The notes below the pieces were generated by a model. The model worked only from the letters and a program-made list of their open reading frames with translations, searched no databases and was not told the DNA's origin. This document shows, piece after piece, positions 1 to 12,800 of a stretch of DNA of 64,000 bases (positions are counted from its first letter, which is position 1; the number at the start of each line of letters is the position of its first letter). The stretch covers positions 1,664,341-1,728,340 of the forward strand of contig JAZGTH010000115.1 in NCBI GenBank assembly GCA_036877525.1. Direction: 5' to 3'. The DNA comes from Chromobotia macracanthus (lineage: Eukaryota; Chordata; Actinopteri; Cypriniformes; Botiidae). The position numbers and the translations under genes were made by a program.

Positions 1-2089
1 TGCAGTGGTTGTTATCTCAAGTTCCCTTCCCCCCTCCAATCTCAGAGAGAGGGCTGAGCTCACCGAGACAGGCTGTTTGGTCTCATCTATAATGCATCTC
101 CTGCCTCAGGACTTGATGTGTGACAAATGACCTATTTTTGTGCAGACCCCCACAGGGCCTTGACCTGAGGGAGTGCATGCGATGGTGTGCGCAGTTCTTG
201 CGTGTGTATATTTCTGTTTGTGATAGTATGCATGTGGAGGGGACTGGACGCAGTCAGCTGTTTCATACGTGTGAGGTAAGTGCATGCGGGTCTCTCCCCC
301 TGTCTGTAAAGTTGGATGACTGATTGTTGCTGAGTGTGTAGGCATATGGAAATGAACACTCAGCCGACAAGGTGCAAGGCATTGTCATTCCAGCAAGTGT
401 ATATATTTATTTCTGTGTGTTTACATGAGCGACGGAGACCGTGGAGTGATGGAACTCACCTACATCTGCATTGGCCTTGGTTGACCTTGTGGAAATCCTG
501 TAGTGTCTTCAGCTGATGGTCTCCACTGATTATGCAGATTGCAGACAGACAGTCACAGCGCAGGTATCAGGCATTAAGAGTCAGAGAGTTACTGAGTGGG
601 TGGTATTGTCGTTGGCGTGCAAATGCGCTGTAATGCAGATCAGAAAAACAGCATCTTTTCTGCATGTCTACAGTGAGTAATATACACAATGATATATATT
701 TTGGCTGCCGAGTTCTTGGGGAATCAGCCAAGATGGGCGAGTGGGTGGACACATTCAAACTCGTTAACCTTTAGACAATCTAGAGAATGGAGATTTTTGT
801 ACATTTCTGGGTTGCGGGTTAACAGTAAGGGCTGAGTGTTGACTCATCCTTCGCTTTGGTTTGGACTGGGATTCTTCACAATGCTGGGTTCAACATGTTC
901 TACCTGTCACCCTGCTTTCTCAAGCTCTTCTTCATTTTTACTTCTTCTTTTCTGTCCTTGTCCTGCAACTCTACTCCAGTCAGAGTGTGGGCCCTGTCTG
1001 ATATTTTACATAATTGCCTTACATAAGTAGCCGGCTCAGCTTAGAGCTTGGATGATATTAGTGGCGATGAATATTGCATGAGGAAGGCACTCGTTAAGCG
1101 TTAATAAGAGGATAGAGATGGGCCCTGCTGTCAATCTGTCTTAACCCCGCCCACTCTGCTCCGTCAAGTCCTCAAACCGCGCTATGCGCCCACGTGTGTA
1201 TCCATGGACTCATCATGGAGATGGAGGGCGAGATGGAGGAGGGGACCTGGAAAACCGTGCAAGAGCAGAAGATTTAGCCATTAGGTGCGGGTGTTGTTTT
1301 GTGCTTTGTGAGGTGAATAAAGGCAGCACTTGTGGCACAAAGAGCTCAGGTCTGTTAGCTGCCTCCAGTTCTACACTCACCTCGTTCACACTTCAGTTGA
1401 ATAAACCAGTTTAATTGCAAAGGCTCATTAGGGGTCTTCACTGGCAACAGGGCAGCTGAATTCAGTCCCCGTGTAAGAGGGCATCTGAAGCACCTATTTA
1501 CCATCCTGATTCAGAAGATCAAGCATGGCAGTTGCTTGAAGCTCTTTCAGTAATTTTACTGATGATTTTTAATGTTTGGGAGCCCCTTCATGATGAGCCG
1601 ATTAAGAGACCACCGCTTTTGTTTGCATGGCATTACGGCATAAGAGACTCTAGGCTCTCGTTTACTCTTTCAGTGATCATCGATTTTAGTCACTTTTTTA
1701 AATGTGTTGGTTGTGTGTAGATTGTTAATGGAGGAAACAGGCAACTAGTCACTGTTTTTCATCTAATAACAAAAAAGTGTCTGTTTTACATTAGCAAATT
1801 GTGAATTTACATTTATGAGAAGAAAGCATGTTATGATCACACTGAATCCACTTAGCACCAGCACAGGAGATATGATTGTGTGAAACAGATGTGTTCCATT
1901 GCTACAGCTTGTGTTATCCCCCTTATTATAGGCTAAAGAAAAGGATTATAGCTGCTCAAATTTCTAGGCTGAAAAAGATTTTCCTGGATTTGTGTTTTCG
2001 GTGTATTTTCAATTGGCAGTATTTAAGTAGTGTAATTTTAGTGTTCTAATTACAAAAAGAAAACTCCAAATATACACGTATACTTTCAC

Positions 2090-2215
2090 ATACACCACCC
2101 ATTTTCTGTTAATTGCAAGTATCATCATATTTCCTTAATGTCAGTTTTTTTACTTTCTACCCCTACTGGTATCAGATTTATCTTCAGTCCCAAACGACCT
2201 CATCTTTTATCTTTC
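2090..2215 (+). repeat. Copy 1 of a diverged duplicated segment
   Basis: Shares ordered blocks with 4115-4235: CACCA(C/T)CCATTTT, then (G/T)TCATATTT-CTTAA-TGTCA, then the near-identical block TATCAGATTTATCTTCAGTC followed by CCAAAC-ACCTCAT. Order and spacing are conserved, so the two are homologous. I do not recognise the family; it could be an old local duplication or two insertions of an unnamed repeat. Confidence 0.7.
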
Positions 2216-4114
2216 AGTTTAATGATTTGTCTATACTAAATACTTCATGTCTAAAATATTAGTGTCATGAATGCTGTAGGATTTGTTTTGATTGAACATT
2301 TTCAACAATGTATTTTAGAAGGTTTTCTCTTTATGAACATTAATTTAACTTTTTACCATGCACTTCGTGAATTAATAGTATCTGTACTCGAGAGCAACAT
2401 TTGTGCATAATTTGCAGCTCTCCTCACGTACTGAAAACTGTAACAGGATGTAGGAACATGTAATGAGAGGAATCTTATTACCAGCTATGCTAAGTGTGTC
2501 AGCTCATATAATCAGTGTCAATACTCTGTTTGGCATTTGTTTTGACAGTCTTATATTAAGCTACCTACCTCGTGATCTTATAAAAATGCTATTTTAATAT
2601 TAAGTTTACTTGTAACAAGTTGTCACCTACAATATGTTTAAATTGTACTTGTCATTGTACTAGTCACTAAAGTGTATCTGTCAAATGATTAAGTATGCAG
2701 TAAATATAGTCATCATTCATCAGCATTCAGCAGCTTTGAGGCACACCTGCTGTATTATGCATTCTGTGACATTGTTGAATTCTGTTATATAAAATTGAAA
2801 ATAATAACCAAAGCTTTATTAGATTGAAAGCGATTGTTTTGCCAGTTTCTCAAGTAACAACTCAGAAACTGAAAAAGAGGTTTGAACATATTTGTTGGCT
2901 TTCTTTAACATAACACTTTAGCACATTTGTGATAAGGTGTGATAAGAATGCTTACAGGATTAGACAGTCATAATAAAACACAGAATTAATAAAGAGCTCA
3001 GATTGTTCATGACCACAACCACAAATTAATTTATCTTAGACCTAACTTTTATTTACCACATATAAGCATTCTAAACTACACACATCACACAGTGTATGAG
3101 ATGCATGTTTTAAAAAATGATCAGCTTTATCTGTGTTATTTTTCGCAGAGAGGAGGTAAGCGGATGAGTCTGATAAGATTAGAACAAAGAGAGATATATG
3201 CTTTGGGCCTATGCTCATACCATTTAGTGGGCTCTGGGCCCCAGGGTAACACTGCCACACCCTCGGGGCTGCAAGGGCTTGTGGGAGCAGTTGAGGGAGG
3301 GTCATACTGGGTTGGTGCAGCCGTTCTTACAGCCTCTCCACATAGTTTCAGGCCCTTTATTGAGTAATGGATATTGGCCTAATTTGGCCCTGCATGCATT
3401 ATTTGGCATTTTCTCCCCTCTCTCTGTTTTTCCTTCTCTGTCTTGCTGTATTTTCCTCAGGCTATTATTAGACCAGACAGACTGGTGGGAAGAGGAAGCC
3501 GACTTAGATGTTTCTTGTCATCTTTTACTTATTGATTCTCCTCAGCTTTCCATGCACCGCATGCGCAACTGCACGCATTGGCATGCAGCGCGAGGTGCAA
3601 TAAACACATGCATAAACACGAAAGATATTTCCCAGTTCCATGCCTATACAACAGTCACATTTATGCTTCAGTCTTTGCAAATGTGACAATGGGAGTGAAT
3701 GCCTCATGCCTGATGGAGAATATGTTTTACACCCAGTCCTGTTAAATATAGAGATGCAGTTATTAATCTTTTATCCAGACTCGTCTGCACTGGTATCCAG
3801 GGAGAAAACCATAAATACACAAAGCACCGGAATGCCATTTTTCTTTCTTCTTTCTTTCGCTTTCCACTCGTGCTATGCAGCTTGTGCTATGCAAAGTAAA
3901 ACCCCTCTCTTAACACTGACAACATGTCAGCCCATTTACCTTTAATTACATTTAAATGCATTTGCTCACTTTTGCATTCAACACATGCTCCACTAACCCA
4001 CCGTGGCCTTGATTGAATATCAGTTCCTCGAAAATGCACAGGACCTAAAAATAATTGTGTTTGAGAATTGGAGAAATTAGACAGAGAGAAAAACTCATGT
4101 GTGAAATGTTACAC

Positions 4115-4235
4115 ACACACCATCCATTTTTGATTTAATAAAAGTATGGTCATATTTCTTAAATGTCACATTGCTTCCCCCACGTGTATCAGATTTATCT
4201 TCAGTCCCAAACCACCTCATATTTCTCCTCTCCTC
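4115..4235 (+). repeat. Copy 2 of a diverged duplicated segment
   Basis: Same blocks in the same order and orientation as at 2090-2215, about 2 kb away, with single-base changes and small indels. The best conserved block runs from TATCAGATTTATC to ACCTCAT. Confidence 0.7.
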
Positions 4236-7200
4236 CGTGCGGTCCTTAGTATTCACTCCCTCATTTGTTTCTTTCTTCTTTCACTTTCCTCTCGCCCCAC
4301 TGTAATGGGAGACTCGCAATCAATAGCACATTAGTCTGGCCGGAAACTGTGCTAGAATTAAATATGAATGACTGAGATTGCAGCTCTACCTGCCACATAG
4401 AGCGCAGGATGAGGCCTCGGAGGGGGAAGGGAGACAGTAAATATCCCACTTATGGGGTGGGTTACACAGTGCTGTGGTTATATCCAAAGCATGCTACTGA
4501 GCTTTTATCTGATAAAACCTGCTGCATGTCAAGGGAAAATGCTACCACGCTCCATTTTTAGTGCATGCTGACTGTCCTTCTTAAATTATATAAATATGAC
4601 ATATCCAAGGCCTTGTGTGGCTATTTTGTGTGACCCTGGCCAGCAGCTTTAAGTGGATTGGTCATCGTAAGGCCTCTGTAAATCTTACACTGTGCAGTTT
4701 TGATCGGTTTTACGGTCTGACCCGTCAATAATGCGTCAGAGTAACATGTTTGATTTACTATGTTTATTTGATTTTGCTACATTTCATCTTAGCAGAGATG
4801 AGGCTGTTTGTGACAGATGGAGTGATATTGTTCTCTTCCCAGTCCCATGAGTGAACTCCTCCCTTGCCTGCTTCTTTGACAGATGCAGAGGGAGGGACGG
4901 GGCCCACTTCTCTTTCTTCTTATTGATTTGGCTGCTTGAACTCTCGTGGACAGCGAGCAGGGCTGTGGGGGTTGGTGATTTCCTGCAGGTCAGGGGGGTA
5001 AAAAATCAGAGTAATGCAAATCAGACTAAATGCTTAGTGGTTTACTGCTTTTTGTCTTACAGTCAAAGAATTACACACAAAGCCTTTCAAAATACCATGT
5101 CATGCAATGAAGGTGACAGAAGGTTGTTATGGTAGCTTAATTGCAAAGACACTACTTACCTGTATACTTGTATCAGCCTGACACATATAAACTGCATTTT
5201 CTTGGTATAATTTATTATATATTTATACAAAATTTAAAAACTATACTAGTGAGATCACTTGACAGTCCCAACACTGTCCTAAGACTGGCAGTACTGCAGA
5301 GTCACTAACATTAATTTGAATATTGTCTTCTTTGCTGCTGTAAAGCCAGACATTCTTATTCATCAATCTGAAATTCAGGACAGAAGCGTCATTTAGTGAA
5401 CACAGGCAGGGGTCCAGGGAAATCTGAATCCCAATTAATTTATCCAAAGTACTGCAAGCATTTTCTTGTATCGCTTTGTGTAAGTAAATGCAGGAATGTG
5501 TGCCTGCAGTGCACACACTACAAACATAATCAATCATGGCTTATCGCTAATCAGCTTTTAAGGAGACTGTAACAGTAGAATGTAAATGGCAGTATAGATT
5601 GCGCTATCTCAGAGTAATTGGCAAGATTTTAACAGATTCAGGAGTCATTAGCCCAGCCTCCCACTGCCTCTGGCCCATCAACGGCAGGACAAATTCCATT
5701 AAGTGACCAACAGCTGCCCCCTGACAGATGCAGACCAGTGGAGCTCCTCCACACCATTTCCCGGAGTGTGGGGAGGGAAGGGGGTGCTCGGAGGATGCAA
5801 TGTGTCGAAGCTTTCAGAGAATCACAGTCAAATGAGCATCTGCCCCTTCCACATGCATCAGCCAGCATCACTGCCTACCGTTGCAGACTTTTACAGGCGC
5901 ACTGCTTTTAGATGCCAAAACCGTGATCTTACTGCAGATGCCATGACTCACTCTGAAATCATTCATTTTAAAAATAAATGCGCTGATTATGTCAAACATT
6001 TTGCATTACATTTGCTGTTCCCGTCTACAAGCGCTCATATTGTACTGTGCTTTATTGGAAATTATTTCCACATTACATAGACATTGTATATGTAGATATG
6101 AGAGGGATTTTTGCTTCAGTCTGCCTTGAAAAAAACACATCATAAAAAACATTTAGAGCTTTTCTATAGGAAAATATTATTGCTCAGAGGTTGGATTTTC
6201 ATAGCTCAGGAGATTTAATTGAGTTCTCAGTTATGTTTCATTTAAGTATCAGCTTTGTCTCACACTCTTACATACAGTAACAGTATAGAACTATAAAACT
6301 AATGTAGATAGCAAAACTCAGGTAATTTGATCTGGAGGGAATCTGATGAGAAGTTAGTCTTGAAATTTTCATGGCAGACCTTGTATCTTGCAAATCTGAG
6401 CAAAGTTTAAGACTTTTTTGCTGGATCTCCTTTAAAGCTACAGAGGAATTACATGTGAGATTACTTGGGCCTTTTTCTTATGAGAAAAATCTGAGAAGCA
6501 GGAAACTGTCAATTTGGTCTCCACTGAATCTCACTATTGTCTTAGAGCCACAATTAAGATATTACAGATATCTCATTTGTGATTTCTCTTTCCTATGGGC
6601 TGGAGCGAGGCCATAGCCAGCAAGTGGTTAATGATTTGAATGGAGTTGGGATGGGGAAAAGGGGGCGTGCTCTGGGCACAGGCGCGTGGCAGAGAGAGCA
6701 GGTGGATGACGGGCAGCTGAAAAGTGGGGAGAGGGGGAGGTGAACGTCCATTTTGGAGGACTCTTGGGGTTCAGAGAGACCCTGAAAAAAGGCAGCCCCA
6801 TCTGGAAGTGGGGTGGGGGCTGGGGTGTGAAAGAGATCTAGAGGGTGGCGTCTGACACTATCTCTTTTGTTCTCCTGTAATGCAGCAGGGAGAGGGGGGT
6901 GCTCTCCTGCCCGTGGGGGGAGGGGCAGTCAAACAATAGTGCCGGTCGAAGAATTGAATGCCTTCGACATGGTGAGAGGCAGAAGGAAAAGAAAAAAGGG
7001 ACATGATGTAAATGCCGCCTGCCTGCAGCGACTGTAATGATCCTGCATTTAAACTCGAAATGTAAAACTATTTTTAATTCTCCATCTGGATCTCACATGT
7101 TGCATATGATCACTGCCAACACAGTGCCATAAGGTTCAGACACGCATGTGTTTAGTATTCTGATACACAATCTCGTGTACCATGTACCAGGTTTGTATGG

Positions 7201-8322
7201 TAGTCGCAATGCGGTAATTCTCGTAATGTAATTGCTTGAATGATGGTCCATTACATCTCTGAGCCCGTCCACTCCCATCGGTACAGGCAGATCATCATTC
7301 AAAATCACCCCAACACACACTCACTAACACAGACATATAGATGTCACAGAGTAAGACAGCAATAGCCTAAACCCCCAAAGCCTCACAGCATCATTTGTCC
7401 ATATCTATATTTATTCCTAGTGAAACTAAGCATCAGGTTTTAGTACTGCATAGTGTCTAGAGCCAAAAAGAGGAGAAAGATTCATTTATCTTCATTAGTA
7501 CAGTATCGGCCCTGGAGTACAGACTGCTGTGAGGGGGAAAAAATTCAACATATACATGGCTGCTACACAGCCCTCCTGAAACATACTTATAACGCCCTTG
7601 TTCTCTCTGAGAGCTTAACAAAGCCAACACACACACTACCACAGTCATTCCTTAGGTCAGTGCTGGCTTGTTGTACCTGCACCAGCAGCTCTCCTTGGTG
7701 CTGAATTAATGGGGCATGGTGCTGAGCCGAGCTATAAGGGAGGAGGCAGCTAGCACTGTATGGCTGTACCTCACTGGCTGTGGGGGATGGGAAGAGGTTA
7801 CAGCAGGGAGAAGGAGAGAGGAATGATGGCTTTGGTCTAAACTGATAAATGTGTGTCCTTGGGCAAAAAAAGTCAATAAATGTAATCTGCTTTTGGGCGT
7901 GGTACTTGATTTATGAAAAGGAAACAGATATTTTACTATTTGTATGATTGCTATGAGATTATAAGTAAAGCTGTGATTTAATTTTATGTTGTAAGTTTGC
8001 TGTTCACTAAATTTATGCAACAAACACTAAAATAACTATCTACTAAAGCTGATGAATCCTGGCATGAAACAATGGCTCCTCTAATCTCTGTCTCAAATCT
8101 ATTGTTACAAAGAAAGAATTGGTACTTACATTATTACATTACTATATTGCTTTTATTGTTTGATTATATTACACAATTATTCTGCTCCTGTGAAAAGAAT
8201 AATGAAATCTGATATTTTACTTATGGACAATACTGCAACTAGACAATAAGGTGGAGGGTTGAGTCATTATTTCCTGGCCACCGCCTTTTCAGGCTTTATG
8301 TCTCTAGCACTTGTGGAGTACA

Positions 8323-8336
8323 GCTCCCTCTTGTGG
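8323..8336 (-). promoter_or_regulatory. Weak CTCF-core-like motif
   Basis: Read on the minus strand the sequence is CCACAAGAGGGAGC, matching 12 of 14 positions of the CTCF core CCASYAGRKGGCRS. It lies about 1.5 kb upstream of the dock6 start codon. Such motifs also occur inside transposons, so this is only a candidate. Confidence 0.25.
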
Positions 8337-9169
8337 ATATACAGCAGTATTATACACAAATGTGTAGAGAAGAAATAAGAGAACTTACCCTGAGGGAAAT
8401 TGGGCGCTGCAGCATTGAACATGAAGTAACAGACAAATACTTTTAGAAAATATAATATAGGCAACAAATAAATAAATACAATATAAACTATAAGTAAATA
8501 CAAAGTAGTCTACTGTAAAAGGTCTTGAGGGGCTATAAATATTGTCACCTAAATTGTGTAAGTAATTTGCATAAGACGTGCTAAGATCAAAATAAGAGAT
8601 CAAAATAAATAAATGCATATGTATATAGGTCGGTATAACTACGAATATATGGATATGTACACGTGATTTGAACGAAATTAATGGGACTAAGCACAGGGTA
8701 TTAGATGAATTAAAATATATGTAGGCCTACGTGAATAAATAGCTATGATAAATAGATCAGATTTAGAGCGCACTAATTGCATTATGATTAGGTGCAGCAG
8801 CACTTCAAAGCCCTATGTTGTTTTGTTAGGAATTAGCCTGTATATAGACTTGTCCAAAAATATTATTACTGTGGAAAATGAAACGCTTGACTACTGTTCC
8901 TTATGTGTATGCAAGATGTTTTCATTCTGCCTTATGTACGTTATCAAGATTTCGCAAGACAAACATTTTTCCATAAAAGCTGTTTATCAAAACATTTGTT
9001 CACACAAAACAGTCTGGACAAAGTATAGACATCTGTTTATGCCACAGCACATTACAATAGCACTTTGTAGAACAGATAGTTCTCAGATATTCTACAGAGC
9101 CGTGTTCCGTGTACAACAGTGATAAATCCAGACCAATAACAGCACATCAGTTAAATCAAAGTTATTTTT

Positions 9170-9420
9170 ACATCACTTTTAATAAAAGTAGTTATTATAG
9201 CGGAGAGTTACGGTCCCTGATTGTGATTGGTTGAGAGATCGTTCGAAGGCGTTTAAAATTACTATGTAAACATCACGCTGCTGTTTCTGAAGAACTACTG
9301 AGTTGTTTTATAATATTTGTAATAATTTTGTTGCTGTTTGTTTATTTTAAGAAACCTTGGCTTGGCAGGTATAACCAGGAAGCTGTGGTCAACGGTGAAT
9401 TTAGAACAGGTAAGGTATTC
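9170..9420 (+). other. CCAAT-containing block with a possible non-coding exon
   Basis: Contains an inverted CCAAT box (GTGATTGGTTGAG near 9222) and, near 9406, a good donor-like sequence AACAG|GTAAGG. A pyrimidine-rich acceptor-like sequence (TTTCCTTCTGTAG) ends at 9798, just before the dock6 start codon, so a 5' non-coding exon of dock6 spliced from about 9406 to 9799 is possible. The block also resembles a class of fish interspersed repeats, so it may be a transposon remnant instead. Transcript data would decide. Confidence 0.3.
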
Positions 9421-9803
9421 CTTCATTTTGTTTTAATTTAGTTATACAATAGTCATTTAAAAGGTGTATTCAGGTCGGTTAGGGTTAGCACGAATTTTAA
9501 GCAGTCCATTTATTTTGTGTTTTAATAAAGTTACAAAGTCATTATTATTCCTTGTGAAGTGAAAAACAACATCTTAAATCATCCAGAAACGCTCAGCTTC
9601 GCAGATCTCCAGAATCACAGACAGATACAATGCAATACAAACTGGTTTGGTAAGATAATAATCTTCATGAGCGCTATGCAGCCCCGGGCGGCTAGGAGGC
9701 GCTGTTTTGCGCCAACCTGACACAAGGAAGCTTATGACTCAACTCCACAACAATATCACCAAAGTAAAGGGAAACTGTAAGCAGCTTTCCTTCTGTAGAT
9801 GGG

Positions 9804-12800
9804 ATGGCAACATTAACCAGCGAACGGAGGGCTTTTGCGCACAAGATTAACAGGTGAGTTAACTTTATAAAGTGTACAGCTGTAAATGTGCCGCAAAGCA
9901 GTTGTCGTCCCGCGCGTCGGGATTGACTCCGAGTGGGAAAGATAAAGAGATCCGCCACGAGTTGGAGAGGAATTAACCTTTGTTTAGTTCAACGTAACAA
10001 ATGTGACACTGCATTCAAGGAGGTTGTGTTTGGCTCTCTTCACGGGCGAAATGCTTTGCAGCGAAAAGATAGTGTGCTGCTTTTAAATATTGAACGATCA
10101 GGGCTTGGTGTAGGTGATATGTGGATGCGTTCAGCGCCATGAGCGGTATTGTGAGCTTTGATAGTGAACTCGGAACTAACACTGTCGCTTTGAATGCGGC
10201 GACACGTTCAACTATTTAAATAGATGTCACTTTGTATTTGGGAAATGTGCCTAGGGCTATACTTTAATTGTAATGTAAAAGTTTGCTGTTACTGTAAAGT
10301 TAAGGACAGTGTGCCGCTCACTACTGTAGAGGCAGCTTTATTGTTTGTTCAGTTGCTGTTACTGTATCTCCAAGCAGAACAGGGAAAGACTTGTATTCTC
10401 CTGTTCGTATTCGGTCTTTATTCCTACTCAGTAAGAGTTGATATTAGGGATCATCCCACTTTTTGCTTGAGCAACACTACAACTTGCATGATGGGTTTTT
10501 CAAGCAATATATGTTTGAACACACATGTGGAAACACAAAATGTTTACAAAATATATTTATTTGAAATTAATTTGTATTTATTATTTTAAAAGTCATTGTT
10601 ATGGCTGTTTTGTTATTTATAGACTGTACTGTAGTAATCCTCATAATAGGAGATTAAAATCACCCCAGAATCACAATGTACATGTTGAAAACTCATGAAA
10701 TCTAAGTGTAAATCTTGGAATGCAGATGAAGGTAAACAACTGCACAGAGAGTGTTTTCACTGTGGTATGGTATAAATATGTTAGTTTCATAGATGTACAT
10801 GTTTCTGATCGGGTAATATATTTTTACAATAATCTAAAAGACTTTTACATTCATTCAAAGCAACCTAAAGTGTGTCATGAGTTATTATAGCTTTATTAGT
10901 TTCGTGTTCCCTGGGAATCAAACCCATGACTTTGGTGTTACTTTTGATCTGTAAGGCTTGGGCTTACATGCATGAAACTAGTATGTTTTCCCAAAAACAT
11001 GGCTTTACCATTGTACTATGTCTGATAAATACCATTGTTTACTTTTCACTGTTGGTACACAATATCAGCCTTGCATTGCAAAAAGAAATAACTTTTTTTT
11101 GGGTTGCAAGGTGATAGTGTCTGTGTTTTTTGTCCCTGTTTTTGTGGCCTGGAGGGATGAAACGTTGGTGCATTGGCTTATGTTTCAATCTCTTATTGTC
11201 TTCTTTTTCAAGTCCCCCACTGTCTTTACCTCTGTAAGAACAGACCTATTGTTTCACTGCAGGATGTAGGAAAGGGTGTTGTGCTGTATTCCGCCCATTG
11301 CTTTAAGAGCAGAAAAGTTTTCCTCTCTCCTTTTTGAAAGAGGAAATGGGAAGCCATGGTACAAACAGCATTCCTAACTGTGTTTTCTGACCTGGTGCAT
11401 AACTTCACCCCTAAACTGCCACATTTGTCACCACCTCTCCATTTTTCCTGAAACAGTGAAATAAAACATTATTATTATTATTGTTATTATTTCAGCTTGA
11501 CCCTGCTGACCTGCCAAGCTCAGAGTTTGTTTAAGGAGTTTTATCCTTCCATGGTTACCGCTTTATAATCTCAGGAAATGGATAGTCAGTGAAGTTTCTT
11601 GACCGTTGGGAGGTGGCCATGTCTGTTTATTTGGACCGCGTCAGGCTCGGTTAAGTGACTGGGTGTGATGATTTTGTCTTCAGGGCTGTGTAAGCAGTCC
11701 ATACAGTGGCATCCTTGGAAATACGGCAACAGTAGTTAAGTAGATATTTGCGTTTTCTGAAGAAAATGTGTGTGCCCTTGTCTGTATGAGCAATACTAAG
11801 AGGGATGCTTCCCTTAGCAACCATCCCTATTGATGTGACAGTGTGTGTTCTGAAGGGAACTGGAGTATTTGCAGCTGTGTGTGTATGTATGTTTTGTGTG
11901 TATATCTTTGTCTGAGTAAGCGTGAGACATTTTGAGTAAGGCAGCAGCTGCAGGCCGTGTCCGAGTGGATGAGGGGTTACTGGGTTATTCGGCTTTGTTG
12001 TGCTTTCAAGCCTCTTATTTGTATTTAGTTCCTAGATTGGCAGAACTGCGGCATCCTGCCTGCTTTCTGCCAGCTGCTCAGCATCTATTCAAACGTTTTT
12101 TGCCCGCATTTGACCATCCCTATCTGAGCAGCTGTTTTCTCTTTGACCACATTCATTGCATCTGATATAAACCTGCCTTGCTGACTGCGTCTGATACATT
12201 GCAATCATGATCATCTTTGTGTTTACTGTGTTATTGTATATGATAATATGGAATCATGCAAATATAATTTGTTTTCTCTGTTGTTTGTCTCACAGGACAG
12301 TAGCGTCTGAGGTCAGGAAGCAGGTTTCCAGAGACTATGGCTCTCCACAGATGTCCAAAAAACGTGCAGGAGCACATCAGATGGTTTGTCTTAACTTGCA
12401 ATTGTTCTTGTCAGTTTTTCCCAATCTGTACAAAATTTTTTGGGCATCCTTCCAAAATTGGTTAAGTAGCATTAGGGTGTAATTCAACAGTTTGTAGAAT
12501 ATTTGCTTCAAAAAACAAATCTGGATTTAAGTTTTTTTAAACTGACTTTAATCTGATACCGTAATCATGTAACAAAAGTTCCTGTTCAACTGGAACTAAT
12601 ACTTACACATTTGAACAAAACATAAGTTTGTAATATTAGTTGTGTTTGGTCTAATAAGGTTTTCACACTAAGAAAGAAACCATGATTGACTGGGTAGAGT
12701 TAAAGATAGGATTGAAAAGGGAATCTCAAAATAACCACAAACCACAGTTACTTCCCTTCTGTTCCTTTAATACATGCGCGCACACATACTCAAACACTAG

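Larger units (their letters stand above)
1..9190. other. Non-coding region upstream of dock6
   Basis: I recognise no coding exon on either strand: all open frames here are short, have no family resemblance and lack paired splice sites. The DNA is AT-rich with scattered GC-rich, purine-rich stretches (for example 6640-6990). Stretches near 1420-1720, 5540-6010 and 6470-6630 are unusually free of simple repeats and transposon signatures, and look by composition like conserved non-coding elements; this is an impression only. A segment at about 2090-2215 recurs at about 4115-4235. It could be intergenic or the intron of an unseen upstream gene. Confidence 0.6.

Noticed and set aside
9799..9816. 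ATG at 9799 as dock6 start
   Set aside because: It reads MGWQH then stop; the ATG at 9804 gives the family N-terminus.
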